A stretch of DNA of 64,000 nt from Novosphingobium sp. (GCA_030697365.1 JAUYQH010000032.1:1-64000); one strand, 5' to 3'; numbered from the stretch's first letter, positions 8,854 through 18,914 are shown. Numbers and translations: made by a program. Notes: generated from the sequence alone by a model not told the origin.

Positions 8854-10428
8854 ATGGCCGAAATTTTCCTGGGAGCGACGGACACGGGCGAACGCCAGAC
8901 GCTGCTGCTCGGCCGGGCCAACCGCCACGGGCTGATCGCGGGGGCCACGGGCACCGGCAAGACGGTCACGCTCCAGACGATGGCCGAGCAGTTTTCCGCC
9001 GCCGGGGTCCCGGTGTTCCTGGCCGACGTGAAGGGCGATCTTTCGGGAATCTGCATGGCGGGCAGCCATGAATTCAAGCATGCCGCCAGCCTCGAGGCGC
9101 GCGCCGCGCAGCTCGGCATCGCGCCTTACGAGTATCGCGACAATCCCGCGGTGTTCTGGGATCTTTACGGCAAGAAGGGCCATCCGATCCGCACCACGAT
9201 TTCGGAGATGGGCCCGCTGCTGCTGTCGCGGCTGCTGGGCCTCAACGACACGCAGGAAGGCGTGCTCTCGATCGCATTCAAGTGGGCCGATGACAACGGC
9301 TTGCTGCTGCTCGATTTCGACGACTTGCAACAGACGCTGATCGCCTGCGCCGAGCGGGCAAGCGAGCTGGCGACGAAATACGGCAACATCTCCAGGGCCA
9401 GCGTCGGCACGATCCAGCGCCAGCTGCTCGCCTTCCAGACGCAGGGGGCGGACGCGTTCTTCGGCGAGCCGGCGTTCGAGATCAACGACTTCATCCGCTG
9501 CGACGAGAATGGCAAGGGCATCGTCAACATCCTCGCCGCCGACCAGCTGATGCAAAGCCCCAAGCTTTACGCGACGTTTCTGCTGTGGCTGCTGTCCGAG
9601 CTGTTCGAGGCGCTGCCCGAGGTCGGCGACCCGGAAAAGCCCAATCTGGTGTTCTTTTTCGACGAGGCCCACCTGCTGTTCGACGATGCCCCGCAGGCGC
9701 TGTTCGACAAAGTCGAGCAGGTCGTCCGGCTGATCCGTTCGAAGGGCGTGGGTGTGTACTTCGTCACCCAGAACCCGATCGACATTCCCGAGAAGATCGC
9801 CGGGCAGCTCGGCAACCGCGTTCAGCACGCGTTGCGCGCGTTCACCCCGCGCGACCAGCGCGCGATCCGTGCGGCGGCGGAAACCTTCCGGATCAACAAG
9901 GAGCTCGACGTCGAGACCGTTATCACCGAGCTCAAAGTCGGCGAGGCACTGGTCTCGACGCTCGACGAGGACGGCGCTCCGACGGTGGTCCAGCGCACCC
10001 TGATCGCGCCGCCGCATTCGCGGCTGGGCCCGGTCAGCGACAAGGAGCGCGCGATCATCCGCTCGATCAGCCCGTTCGACGGCAAGTACGACAGCGCGGT
10101 CGATCGCGATTCGGCCGCCGAAGTGCTGGCGAAGAAAGCGGAAGACGCCGCCGCGGCGGCACAAGTGGTCGAGACCCAGGGCGTCGAGGCGCAGCGTGCC
10201 CAGCCGCGGCAGACCCCCAGTCTATGGGAAAAGGCGGGCAAGGCCGCATTCGGCGCCGCCGCAGCCTCGGCGGGAACGATGGTCGCGCGCTCGATGACCG
10301 GGCGCACCTCGCGCAGTTCGCCGATGGCCAGCGCCGCCAGCGCCGCCGCCGGATCGATCGGCACCGCGCTGGGCGGGGCGATGCTCGGCCGGTTTGCGCG
10401 CGGTCTGCTGGGCGGGTTGCTGCGCTAG
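8854..10428 (+). CDS. HerA-like ATPase (DUF853 family)
   Basis: 524 residues. Walker A is GATGTGKT near residue 35, followed by ADVKGDLSGI. Walker B is NLVFFFDEAHLLF, then VYFVTQNPIDIPEKI. The last about 130 residues are Ala/Ser/Gly-rich with possible hydrophobic helices (GTALGGAMLGRFARGLLGGLL). It belongs to the bacterial HerA/YjgR-like group of FtsK-HerA ATPases, thought to act on DNA. No NurA nuclease gene is adjacent, so a repair role is unproven. It is divergent from pabB with about 90 bp between. Confidence 0.85.
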   Translation: MAEIFLGATDTGERQTLLLGRANRHGLIAGATGTGKTVTLQTMAEQFSAAGVPVFLADVKGDLSGICMAGSHEFKHAASLEARAAQLGIAPYEYRDNPAVFWDLYGKKGHPIRTTISEMGPLLLSRLLGLNDTQEGVLSIAFKWADDNGLLLLDFDDLQQTLIACAERASELATKYGNISRASVGTIQRQLLAFQTQGADAFFGEPAFEINDFIRCDENGKGIVNILAADQLMQSPKLYATFLLWLLSELFEALPEVGDPEKPNLVFFFDEAHLLFDDAPQALFDKVEQVVRLIRSKGVGVYFVTQNPIDIPEKIAGQLGNRVQHALRAFTPRDQRAIRAAAETFRINKELDVETVITELKVGEALVSTLDEDGAPTVVQRTLIAPPHSRLGPVSDKERAIIRSISPFDGKYDSAVDRDSAAEVLAKKAEDAAAAAQVVETQGVEAQRAQPRQTPSLWEKAGKAAFGAAAASAGTMVARSMTGRTSRSSPMASAASAAAGSIGTALGGAMLGRFARGLLGGLLR

Positions 10429-10440
10429 GGTTTCAGCCTA

Positions 10441-10490
10441 TTTGACTGCCAGTCACGCCTTCCGATGGACGTGCGATGGCTGGCGTCAAA
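10441..10490. terminator. Possible bidirectional terminator between convergent genes
   Basis: TTTGACTGCCAG (10441-10452) pairs with CTGGCGTCAAA (10480-10490) with one bulged T, giving a stem with A/T ends between the convergent HerA-like gene and the sensor kinase. The loop is large (27 nt), so this is tentative. Confidence 0.35.
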
Positions 10491-11877
10491 CCAACGGTAA
10501 GGAAACGCTGGCGACCAGGCCTCCCCCTGTACGGTTGGCGAGGCGCAGCGCGCCGCCGTGCTGTTCGGCCACCGCGCGCGCCAGGGTCAGGCCCAGCCCC
10601 GCGCCGCCGGTTGCCGAGTTGCGGCTCGCCTCGAGCCGGGTGAAGGGCTCGAGCATGCGCGCAATTTCGGTCTCGGGGATTCCCGGGCCTTCGTCCTCGA
10701 TCCGCAGCACCGCAAAACCGCCTTCGCGCACCAGCGAAACCCGCGCCTGGCCGCCATAGCGCAGCGCGTTGTCGATCAGGTTGCGCAGCAGCCGTCGCAA
10801 CCAGGTGGCGCGCGCGGGCAGCACGATCCGTGGGCCGTCGGCGATCGTCACCGGCTTGCCCTGATCCTCGTATTCCTCGACCACCGCCGCGGCGAGCGCG
10901 CCGAGTTCGGTCGGCTCCAAGGGATCCGAGGGGCGTCCGACGCGGGCGAGACTGAGGATGTCGTCGAGGCTGCGGTTGATGTCCTCGATCGTGGCGGCCA
11001 TCTTGCCGCGCTCGGTATCGTCCTCGACGCTTTCGATTCGCACCCGCAGCGCGGCCAGCGGGGTCTTGAGGTCGTGTCCGATCGCCCCGAGCATGACGTC
11101 CTTCTCGTCGAGCAGCGCGGCGACCCGCGCCTCCAGCGAGTTGTGCGCGACGATCAGGTCGCGGATGTCGTCGGGGCCTTCGGGTTGGAGCGGCGGGCCA
11201 TTGTTGCGCGTGCCGGCGAAGTTCTCCATCCGCGCGATCACCGCGGCGAGCGGCCGGGTGATGCGCCGCAGCACGAGGGCCACCGCGCCGACCAGCACCG
11301 CGTAGATCAGCAGCGTCTGGAGCAACATCGAGATGGGCAGGCCGCGCGTGCCCGGCGGGATCGGTATCCGGGCATGGAGCCAGGAACCGTCAGGGCGGCG
11401 GACGGCGGCGATCACGACCTCGTGCGGTCGCATCCCCATGCCCTTGAACCGCTGCTCGCCGCGCGCGCGGATCCACTGCTGCGTCACCGGGTCGTTGCGG
11501 ATGGCGCGCTCGACCACCACGGTTTCGGCCACATCGACGCCCTCGCGCGTGAGAACCAGCGCCAGCGCACGCTCGGCGGTTTGGTGGCGCGGCTCGGTGC
11601 CAAGCTGAGGCGATCTGTCGGCGACGCGGACGCGAAAGCGCATGTGGTGCTCGCGGCCGCCATCGTGAATCCAGCGGTTGCGTAGCGGATCGGGCGATCC
11701 GTCCATGCGCTCGACGGCACTGGCCAGACGGAACGCCGCAGAGTTGACGAGCAGTTCCTCGCGCCGCTCGGCCTGGGCGCGATAGAGCAGCAGGGCGCCG
11801 AGCCCTTGCGCGACGAACAGCGCCACCGCGATCGCGGACAGCAGCTGCCCTTGCAGACTGCGTGGCCAAAGGGTCAT
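10486..11877 (-). CDS. Two-component sensor histidine kinase
   Basis: 463 residues. TM1 is at about 12-32 (LSAIAVALFVAQGLGALLLY), a periplasmic sensor of about 145 residues follows, then TM2 (LIYAVLVGAVALVL) and HAMP. The H-box is AIGHDLKTPLAALR, N-box RNLIDNALRYGG, G1 DEGPGIPE and G2 GGAGLGLTLARA. All catalytic elements are intact. It starts one base after the stop of its response regulator. The periplasmic domain has no recognisable fold. The EF-hand gene at the head of the operon makes a divalent-cation signal plausible, but that is inference. Confidence 0.92.
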   Translation of the reverse strand: MTLWPRSLQGQLLSAIAVALFVAQGLGALLLYRAQAERREELLVNSAAFRLASAVERMDGSPDPLRNRWIHDGGREHHMRFRVRVADRSPQLGTEPRHQTAERALALVLTREGVDVAETVVVERAIRNDPVTQQWIRARGEQRFKGMGMRPHEVVIAAVRRPDGSWLHARIPIPPGTRGLPISMLLQTLLIYAVLVGAVALVLRRITRPLAAVIARMENFAGTRNNGPPLQPEGPDDIRDLIVAHNSLEARVAALLDEKDVMLGAIGHDLKTPLAALRVRIESVEDDTERGKMAATIEDINRSLDDILSLARVGRPSDPLEPTELGALAAAVVEEYEDQGKPVTIADGPRIVLPARATWLRRLLRNLIDNALRYGGQARVSLVREGGFAVLRIEDEGPGIPETEIARMLEPFTRLEASRNSATGGAGLGLTLARAVAEQHGGALRLANRTGGGLVASVSLPLV

Positions 11878-11878
11878 G

Positions 11879-12613
11879 TCACGCGGCCACCCGGCGGACA
11901 TCGGCGGCGAACAGATAGCCACCACCCCACACGGTCTGGATCAGCTGTGGGTTCTTGCTGTCGGCTTCGATCTTGCGGCGCAGGCGGCTGACCTGGTTGT
12001 CGACCGCACGGTCGAACAGGTGCGCCTCGCGGCCCTGGACCATGTCGAGCAGGCGATCGCGGTCGAGCACCTGGCGGGGATGTTCGAGGAAAGTGAGCAG
12101 CAGGCGGAATTCGACCGAGGAGATCGCCACCACCGCGCCTTCGGGATCGGTCAGGCGGCGCTTGAGCGGGTCGAGCCGCCAGCCTTCGAATTCGTAATCG
12201 AGATCGTCGTTTGCCGGAGCCGGGCCGCGGCCTGCGCGGCGCAACACGCTGCGGATTCGCGCGACCAGCTCACGCGGATCGAAGGGTTTGACCACATAGT
12301 CATCGGCGCCGATCTCGAGCCCGACGATCCGGTCGGTCGCTTCACCGCGGGCGGTGATGAAGATCACCGGCAAGTGGCGCGATTCGACGAGGTGGCGGCA
12401 CAATGAGAGCCCGTCCTCGCCGGGCATCATGATGTCGAGCAGGACGAGGTCGGGGACCTCTGCCGCGATCCGGCTTCGCGCCTCCGCAGCGGTGCCTGCC
12501 TGCGAAACGGCGAACCCCTGGCGGACGAGATAGTCCGCCAGGGGTTCGCGCAAGCCGGCTTCGTCGTCGACGAGGAGCAGCCTGGTGGGCGCAGCTTCGA
12601 TCGGTGCCGCCAT
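11879..12613 (-). CDS. OmpR-family response regulator
   Basis: 244 residues: receiver domain with acidic pair Asp16-Asp17, phospho-acceptor Asp60 in LVLLDIMMPGEDG, a conserved Lys in VVKPFDPREL, then an OmpR/PhoB winged helix (AHLFDRAVDNQVSRLRRKIE, VWGGGYLF). It lies 17 bp downstream of the EF-hand gene and 1 bp upstream of its kinase, so the three form one transcription unit. Confidence 0.94.
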   Translation of the reverse strand: MAAPIEAAPTRLLLVDDEAGLREPLADYLVRQGFAVSQAGTAAEARSRIAAEVPDLVLLDIMMPGEDGLSLCRHLVESRHLPVIFITARGEATDRIVGLEIGADDYVVKPFDPRELVARIRSVLRRAGRGPAPANDDLDYEFEGWRLDPLKRRLTDPEGAVVAISSVEFRLLLTFLEHPRQVLDRDRLLDMVQGREAHLFDRAVDNQVSRLRRKIEADSKNPQLIQTVWGGGYLFAADVRRVAA

Positions 12614-12630
12614 TCCGCGCCCGGTTCCGC

Positions 12631-13224
12631 CTATTGATCGTCGTCGGTTGGAGGCGGCGGCGCCGTTCCGCTGTTGCCGCGCATCCGCGCGCCCATCGCC
12701 TGCATCGCGGCCTGGCGCTCGGCGCGGGTAACCTGGCCGTTCTTGTTGGCGTCCATCCGGTCGAAGTGGGACAGCGCGGCTGCGGTCGCCTCGTCGCGGG
12801 TGACGGCACCGTCCTTATTGGCGTCGGCCATCTTGAGCATCATCCCGGCACCGCCGCCGCCCATCCGATGGCCACCCATACCCCGGCCGGCCATCTTGCC
12901 GTGGTCCATGCCTTCATGCCCGCCACCCTTGGCGCTGTGCGCAGCGGTGAACTCGGCCCGACTGATCGAGCCGTTCTTGTCGGCGTCCATCCTGTCGAAC
13001 ATCTGACCCATGCGGGCGGCTTTATCGGCCTCATTGAGCACGCCGTCGCCGTTGGTGTCGGCCTTGGCGAACCTTGCGACCACCGCGGCCTGCGTTTCGG
13101 TGCGGGTGATCGTGCCGTTGCCATCGGCATCCATTCCACCAGGAACGTCTCCAGGGGCGGCGAACAGCGCGGTCGCGGTCATCGCCAGAGCGGCCGTGGC
13201 GGCGGCAAGAGTAAACTTCTTCAT
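12631..13224 (-). CDS. Exported EF-hand calcium-binding protein
   Basis: 197 residues with a Sec signal peptide (MKKFTLAAATAALAMTATAL then FAAP). Five EF-hand loops are readable: residues 32-43, 56-67, 80-91, 134-145 and 158-169, each of the form D-x-D/N-x-N/D-G. A Gly/His/Met-rich linker (about 100-128, GGHEGMDHGKMAGRGMGG) lies between loops three and four and could bind soft metals. It is the first gene of an operon with a response regulator and sensor kinase, suggesting a periplasmic calcium buffer or sensor that feeds this two-component system. Confidence 0.9.
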   Translation of the reverse strand: MKKFTLAAATAALAMTATALFAAPGDVPGGMDADGNGTITRTETQAAVVARFAKADTNGDGVLNEADKAARMGQMFDRMDADKNGSISRAEFTAAHSAKGGGHEGMDHGKMAGRGMGGHRMGGGGAGMMLKMADANKDGAVTRDEATAAALSHFDRMDANKNGQVTRAERQAAMQAMGARMRGNSGTAPPPPTDDDQ

Positions 13225-13445
13225 CGCGAGCATCCTTCTGTTTCGCAGAACGCGTGAAACCGCGCCCGGGGTCAAAGGCGAAGGGGGAGGGAAGTCCTTG
13301 ACCCGAGCGCGGCTTCTTTCGGTTGGTCTAGTCGGCGGGTGTCGCGCGATTATGCCGGAGGCGGCCCGCTTTGTCGCAATTTGTCGCAGATGGGCGGAGA
13401 CGTTCACCCGCAGGAAAGCGGCAACCAGGGATCGCCCTGTCGCGC

Positions 13446-13814
13446 TCAGCCCATCACGAAAGCGTTGAGCTTATTGCCGTCGGGATCGCGGAAATAGCCA
13501 GCGTAGAAGCCCTCGCCGCGCGGTCCCGGGGGGCCCTCGTCACTGCCGCCGTTCGCGAGGGCGATGTCGTAGATCCGCTGGACCTGCTCGCTGTCCTTGG
13601 CTTCGAGCGCGACCATGACCCCGTTGCCGACGCTCGCCGCGTTGCCGTCGTGCGGCTTGGTCGCGGCGATCCCGGCACCGCCATCGGGCTTTCCCCAGGC
13701 GATGAAATTGTCGAACTCCATCATCCGCGGCGTGCCCATCTCGGCGGCTATCGCATCGTAAAATTTCGCCGCGCGCGCGATGTCGTTGGTCCCGACGGTT
13801 ACGTATCCGATCAT
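13446..13814 (-). CDS. VOC-family (glyoxalase-like) protein
   Basis: 122 residues with the beta-alpha-beta-beta-beta pattern of the vicinal oxygen chelate fold. It opens with a V-GTNDIARAAKFYDAI segment, and the second module ends in AGYFRDPDGNKLNAF with the family's D-P-D-G-N-K-L signature. The first-strand metal ligand seen in glyoxalase I is a Thr/Val region here, so the enzymatic activity is uncertain. It is a single gene with no operon partner. Confidence 0.85.
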   Translation of the reverse strand: MIGYVTVGTNDIARAAKFYDAIAAEMGTPRMMEFDNFIAWGKPDGGAGIAATKPHDGNAASVGNGVMVALEAKDSEQVQRIYDIALANGGSDEGPPGPRGEGFYAGYFRDPDGNKLNAFVMG

Positions 13815-13868
13815 TGCAAGTCTCCCATGCCACGAGTTCTTTGGAACATTACTAGAACGAATCCGTGT

Positions 13869-15674
13869 CTACAAGGGTGCGCAGGCGGCTTCCAGCCACG
13901 CCCGGTCGCCATCGCCAAGCTGCGGTCCCAACTTCGCCAGTACCTCGGCATGATAGCCGTCCCACCATGCGGTTTCCTCCGCCGTCAGCAGTTCGGCGGC
14001 GACCAGCGCCCGGTCGATCGGCGCGAAAGTCAGCGTCTCGAAGCCTAGAAACGGCCCCTCGGCGCCCGCGATCTGGCGCGGTTCGACCAGCACCAGGTTC
14101 TCGATCCGGATACCGTAGTCGCCCGACTTGTAATAGCCCGGCTCGTTGGAGAGGATCATCCCGGCGAGCAGTTCCTGCTCGGCCCCGGCCTGACCGCCCG
14201 CGGACTTGGCGATCCGCTGCGGGCCTTCGTGGACACTGAGAAAGCTGCCGACCCCGTGCCCGGTGCCGTGGGCATAATCGAGCCCCGCCGCCCACAGGAA
14301 CTGTCGCGCGAAGCCATCGAGCTGGCTGCCGGTGGTGCCTTGCGGAAACACCGCGCGGGCCAGCGCGATATGGCCCTTGAGCACGCGGGTGAAGCGGTCC
14401 TTGACTTCGGCGGGCGGTTCGCCCGGACCGATCCACACGGTGCGGGTCACGTCGGTGGTGCCATCGAGATACTGCCCGCCCGAATCGACCAGATAGACGC
14501 TGTTGGGCTCGATCTTGCGGTTCAATTCCTCGCTGACCCGATAGTGGCAGATCGCCGCGTTGGGTCCGGCGCCGCTGATCGTGTCGAACGACAGATCCTT
14601 GAGGACCCCGGTTTCGTCGCGCCGCGCCCGAAGCTGCGCGGCGGCGGACAGTTCGGTCTCGCCGCCAGCGGGCGCGGTCTCGCCCAGCCAGCGGAGGAAG
14701 CGGCTCAGCGCCGCGCCGTCGCGCGCCTGCGCGGCGCGGTGGCCAGCCTGTTCGACGGGGTTCTTGACCGCCTTGGCCAACACGCATGGATCGCGCAGTT
14801 CAACGATCGTTGCGTTGGCCTCTTCCAGCGCGGCGAAGATTGCGTGAACCGAACGCTCGGGATCGACCCCCACCCGCTTGCCCGAAAAGTCGCCCAGCGC
14901 AGGAACGAACGCCTCGCGCGGGTGGACCCGCACCGCGTTTCCCAGGTGAGCGCGGACCTCGCCGGGCAGCTTGCTCTCGGTCATGAACAGGTCGGCAGTG
15001 CCGTCGGCATGGACCAGCGCAAAGCCAAGCGCCACCGGGGTCCGTTCGACATCGGCGCCGCGGATGTTGAACAGCCAGGCGAGCGAATCGAGCGCCGCGA
15101 CCACCACCGCGTCGAGCTTTTTCTCGCCCAGCCACTCGGCGATTTCCGCGCGCTTTTCCTGGCTCGACTTGCCCGCGTGTTCGGTCGCATGGACCGCCGC
15201 CGGGGCATCCGAAGGCTCGGGCCGGTCCTGCCAGACGACATCGACCGGGTTGCGATCGACCGCGACCAGCTCGCCGCCGTTGTCGGCCAGCGCCTTGCGC
15301 GCGGCATCGACCCAGGGCTTGCCATGAAGCCAGGCGTCGTAGCCGATCTGGGCGCCTTCGAGGGCGTTCTCGCCGAGCCACTTGGCGACGCTGGTCTGGG
15401 GGACACTCTGGTAGTCCCAGAACCGGCCGTCGACCTGATCGCGGACCTGCAAGGTGTAGCGGCCATCGACGAACATCGCGGCGCTATCCTTGAGCACCAC
15501 CGCGGTTCCGGCCGATCCGCCGAACCCGGTCAGCCAGGCCAGCCGCTGGGCATAGCTACCGACGTACTCGCTCATGTGCTCGTCGGAGATCGGGATCACG
15601 AATCCGTCGAGGTTCTGTCGGGCAAGCTCCTTGCGCAGGGCGTCGAGGCGGGCTTCGTGGGTGTGCATCAGCAT
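13869..15674 (-). CDS. Aminopeptidase P family (Xaa-Pro aminopeptidase)
   Basis: 601 residues, the long three-domain form: two creatinase N-like domains (residues about 1-310) and a pita-bread catalytic domain. Metal-ligand motifs are YLVDSGGQYLDGTTDVTRT (two Asp), GTGHGVGSFLSVHEGP (His), ILSNEPGYY (Glu) and GIRIENLVLV (Glu). It would remove an N-terminal residue preceding proline. Two starts are possible three codons apart (15674 and 15668). It is divergent from the S9 peptidase gene, which starts 49 bp away, giving a paired proline-peptide degradation locus. Confidence 0.93.
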   Translation of the reverse strand: MLMHTHEARLDALRKELARQNLDGFVIPISDEHMSEYVGSYAQRLAWLTGFGGSAGTAVVLKDSAAMFVDGRYTLQVRDQVDGRFWDYQSVPQTSVAKWLGENALEGAQIGYDAWLHGKPWVDAARKALADNGGELVAVDRNPVDVVWQDRPEPSDAPAAVHATEHAGKSSQEKRAEIAEWLGEKKLDAVVVAALDSLAWLFNIRGADVERTPVALGFALVHADGTADLFMTESKLPGEVRAHLGNAVRVHPREAFVPALGDFSGKRVGVDPERSVHAIFAALEEANATIVELRDPCVLAKAVKNPVEQAGHRAAQARDGAALSRFLRWLGETAPAGGETELSAAAQLRARRDETGVLKDLSFDTISGAGPNAAICHYRVSEELNRKIEPNSVYLVDSGGQYLDGTTDVTRTVWIGPGEPPAEVKDRFTRVLKGHIALARAVFPQGTTGSQLDGFARQFLWAAGLDYAHGTGHGVGSFLSVHEGPQRIAKSAGGQAGAEQELLAGMILSNEPGYYKSGDYGIRIENLVLVEPRQIAGAEGPFLGFETLTFAPIDRALVAAELLTAEETAWWDGYHAEVLAKLGPQLGDGDRAWLEAACAPL

Positions 15675-15723
15675 GGGATTTGTCCGGGTTTCATTTCACC
15701 TGCGACCATCATAGGGCCGCGCG

Positions 15724-17829
15724 ATGACTCTTGCCACACCTCCCGTCGCCGTTCGCAAACCCTCCACCGTTACTCACCACGGCCACGAACTGTCCGACGA
15801 CTACGCGTGGCTGCGCGATCCGGGCTATCCCGAGGTCGAGGACGCCGAGATCCTCGCCCACCTCGCCGCCGAGAACGCCTGGTTCGAGGCGAGGATGGCG
15901 CCGCATCAGCCGCTGGTCGAGACGCTGCTCAAGGAAATGCGCGGGCGGATCAAGGAGGCCGACAAGTCGGTTCCGCAGAAGGACGGCGACTGGCTCTACT
16001 GGATCGAATTCGAGGACGGCGCCGAGTACAAGAAGTGGTGGCGGAGGCCCGTGGCGGGCGGCGCGGACGAACTGATCCTCGACGAAATCGCGCTGGCCGA
16101 GGGCCACGAATACTTCCGCCTCGGCGCGATCAGCGTCTCGAACGACGGCAGGCTGCTGGCCTGGTCGGTCGATGACAACGGATCGGAACGATTTATCGCG
16201 AAGGTGAAGGTCATTGCCACTGGTGAGATCCTTGCCGACGAAATACCGGGCACGCTCTCCAGCCTGGTCTGGGTCGCGAACGATACCGGGTTGGTGTACT
16301 CGCTCGCCAACGAGCAGTGGCGCACCGACAATGCCCGGCTGCACTGGCTGGGCAAGCCGCTGTCCGACGATGTCGAGCTGTACCACGAGGACGACGAGGG
16401 TTTCCGCGTCGGCAGCTCGCTTTCGGCCAACGAGCAGTGGCTGATCGTCGGGACCAGCGACCACGAGACCAGCGAAGTGCGGCTGATCCCCGCAGCCGAT
16501 CCGCTCGCCCAGCCGATCCTCGTCCGGCCGCGCCAGGCCGGGGTCGAGTACGACGTCGAAGAGCGCGACGGCACGCTCTACGTCCACACCAACGACACCC
16601 ACGAAAACTTCCGCCTCGCCACCGCGCCGCTGGAGTCGCCTGGCGACTGGACCACGCTGGTTGAGGGCACCGAGGATTTCTACCTCACCGGCTTCGAGCT
16701 GTTCCGCGATTTCTACGTCACCGAAGGCCGGGTCCGCGGGCTCGATACGATCGAGGTGCGCTATTACGACGACCCGGCCAGGATCGAGCCGATCGGATTT
16801 CCCGAGGCCAGCTATTCGGCAGGGTTGGGCGACAATCCCGAGTGGGCGATGGACACCTTGCGGCTGAGCTACGAGAGCATGGTCAGTCCGGCCACGGTAT
16901 TCGACTACAGCATCGCCGCGCGCACGATGGAAGTGCTCAAGGTCCAGGAAATCCCCTCGGGCTACGACGCCGCGCTCTACACCACCCAACGCCTTGAAAT
17001 CGCCGCGCGCGACGGCACGCCGATCCCGGTCAGCGTGGTCACCCGCAAGGATCGCGAGCCGGGCGGCCCGCTCCATTTGTACGGCTATGGCGCGTACGGC
17101 ATTGCCATCGACCCCGGCTTCTCCACCACCCGGCTCAGCCTCGTCGACCGTGGTTTCGCCTACGCCATCGCCCACATCCGCGGTGGCGACGATCTGGGTC
17201 GCGCCTGGTACAAGGCGGGCAAGCTCGAACGCCGCGCAAACACCTTCACCGATTTCGTCGACGCCGCCCAGGGCCTGATCGCGCGGGGCTTCACGCAAGC
17301 GGGCAAGATCAGCATCTCGGGCGGATCGGCGGGGGGCGAGCTGGTGGGCGCGGTGCTCAATTCGGACCCGCAGCTGTGGGGCGCGGCGGTGGCGCACGTG
17401 CCGTTCGTCGACGTGCTTGCGACGATGCTCGACGCCTCGTTGCCGCTGACCCCGGGCGAGTGGCCCGAGTGGGGCAACCCGATCGAAGACAAGGCGGCAT
17501 TCGACCTGATCCGCGGCTACAGCCCCTACGACAACGTCTGCGCCCAGGACTATCCGCCCCTGCTGGTCACCGCCGGGCTAAATGATCCGCGCGTGACCTA
17601 CTGGGAGCCCGCCAAGTGGGTCGCCCGGCTGCGCGAAATGAAGACCGACGGCAACGAATTGCTGCTCAAGACCAACATGGGCGCGGGCCATGGCGGCAAA
17701 TCGGGGCGGTTCGAAAGCTTGCGCGAAACCGCCGAGGAGTTCGCCTTCATCCTGTGGCAGCTGGGAGTGGGCGGCTCCTATCGAGACGAAGCAGAGGGTC
17801 AGCCGAGGACTTCCCCCACCGGCACGTAA
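15724..17829 (+). CDS. ptrB: S9 prolyl oligopeptidase family, oligopeptidase B
   Basis: 701 residues: an N-terminal beta-propeller of about 400 residues and a C-terminal alpha/beta-hydrolase. Catalytic features are HIRGGDDLGRAWY, the nucleophile in SGGSAGGELVGA, the Asp region TAGLNDPRVTYWEPAKW and the His in GAGHGGKSGR. The acidic pocket region and length fit oligopeptidase B, which cuts short peptides after Arg/Lys. No signal peptide, so it is cytoplasmic. Its last 31 bases overlap, tail to tail, the end of the alanine dehydrogenase gene. Confidence 0.92.
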   Translation: MTLATPPVAVRKPSTVTHHGHELSDDYAWLRDPGYPEVEDAEILAHLAAENAWFEARMAPHQPLVETLLKEMRGRIKEADKSVPQKDGDWLYWIEFEDGAEYKKWWRRPVAGGADELILDEIALAEGHEYFRLGAISVSNDGRLLAWSVDDNGSERFIAKVKVIATGEILADEIPGTLSSLVWVANDTGLVYSLANEQWRTDNARLHWLGKPLSDDVELYHEDDEGFRVGSSLSANEQWLIVGTSDHETSEVRLIPAADPLAQPILVRPRQAGVEYDVEERDGTLYVHTNDTHENFRLATAPLESPGDWTTLVEGTEDFYLTGFELFRDFYVTEGRVRGLDTIEVRYYDDPARIEPIGFPEASYSAGLGDNPEWAMDTLRLSYESMVSPATVFDYSIAARTMEVLKVQEIPSGYDAALYTTQRLEIAARDGTPIPVSVVTRKDREPGGPLHLYGYGAYGIAIDPGFSTTRLSLVDRGFAYAIAHIRGGDDLGRAWYKAGKLERRANTFTDFVDAAQGLIARGFTQAGKISISGGSAGGELVGAVLNSDPQLWGAAVAHVPFVDVLATMLDASLPLTPGEWPEWGNPIEDKAAFDLIRGYSPYDNVCAQDYPPLLVTAGLNDPRVTYWEPAKWVARLREMKTDGNELLLKTNMGAGHGGKSGRFESLRETAEEFAFILWQLGVGGSYRDEAEGQPRTSPTGT

Positions 17830-18914
17830 TCGTACCCCAGCTCCTCGGCCACCGCCTCGTAGGTGAGCTTGCCATCATGCACGTTGAGTCCGGCGGCGAG
17901 GTGCGGGTTGCGGCGCATCGCTTCCTGCCAGCCCAGGTCGGCGATCTTCAGCGCGTGCGGCAGGGTCACGTTGTTGAGCGCATACGTGCTGGTCCGCGCC
18001 ACCGCGCCGGGCATGTTGGCCACGCAATAGTGGACCACCCCGTCGACCACGTACGTCGGGTCCTGGTGGGTGGTGGCGTGGCTGGTTTCGAAGCACCCGC
18101 CCTGGTCGATCGCGACATCGACCAGCACCGCGCCCGGCTTCATGCACTTGAGCATGTCGCGGGTGACCAGCTTGGGCGCCGCCGCCCCGGGGACGAGCAC
18201 CGCGCCGATCACCAGTTCGGCCTCGCAGATCATCTGCTGGATGTTGGCGCGGTTTGAAAAGCGGGTCTTGGCACGGCTTTCGAAGTGGTTGCCGAGCCGT
18301 TCGAGCACTTCGGGATCGCGATCGAGGATGGTCACGTCCGCTCCCAGCCCGACCGCCATCTGCGCCGCGTTGAAGCCGACCACGCCCCCGCCGATCACCA
18401 GCACCCGGCCGGGCAGCACCCCGGGCACCCCGCCGAGCAGCACCCCGCGCCCGCCGTGCGCTTTCTCCAGCGCGGTCGCGCCCGCCTGGATGCTCATCCG
18501 CCCGGCGACCTGGCTCATCGGCTTGAGCAGCGGCAGGCTCCCGCCCGGCCCGGTGACGGTCTCATAGGCGATCGCGGTCACCCCGGACTTGACCAGCGCG
18601 GCGGTCTGTTCGGGATCGGGGGCGAGGTGGAGGTAGGTGTAGAGGATCTGGCCCTTGCGCAGCATCGCGCATTCGGCCGGCTGCGGTTCCTTAACCTTGA
18701 CGATCATCTCGCAGCCATCGAACACCGTGCGCGCATCGGGCTGGATGACCGCGCCGGCCGCGGCATAGTCCTGGTCGGACTCACCGATGCCCAGCCCCGC
18801 GCCGCTCTCGACCCACACCTCGTGCCCGCTGACGACCAGTTCGCGCGCGCTTTCCGGGGTCAGCCCGACGCGGTATTCGTGGTTCTTGATCTCGCGGACG
18901 GTTCCGACGCGCAT
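17799..18914 (-). CDS. ald: Alanine dehydrogenase
   Basis: 371 residues, the usual family length. It converts L-alanine to pyruvate with NAD+. Motifs: [17 protein letters not shown] with the substrate Arg, [10 protein letters not shown] with the Lys, LHLAPDP, the NAD-binding [17 protein letters not shown], and [12 protein letters not shown]. The ATG at 18914 has an excellent Shine-Dalgarno (GGAG) in a GGAGACCTCC context. No adjacent Lrp-type regulator gene is seen. Confidence 0.96.
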   Translation of the reverse strand: MRVGTVREIKNHEYRVGLTPESARELVVSGHEVWVESGAGLGIGESDQDYAAAGAVIQPDARTVFDGCEMIVKVKEPQPAECAMLRKGQILYTYLHLAPDPEQTAALVKSGVTAIAYETVTGPGGSLPLLKPMSQVAGRMSIQAGATALEKAHGGRGVLLGGVPGVLPGRVLVIGGGVVGFNAAQMAVGLGADVTILDRDPEVLERLGNHFESRAKTRFSNRANIQQMICEAELVIGAVLVPGAAAPKLVTRDMLKCMKPGAVLVDVAIDQGGCFETSHATTHQDPTYVVDGVVHYCVANMPGAVARTSTYALNNVTLPHALKIADLGWQEAMRRNPHLAAGLNVHDGKLTYEAVAEELGYDYVPVGEVLG

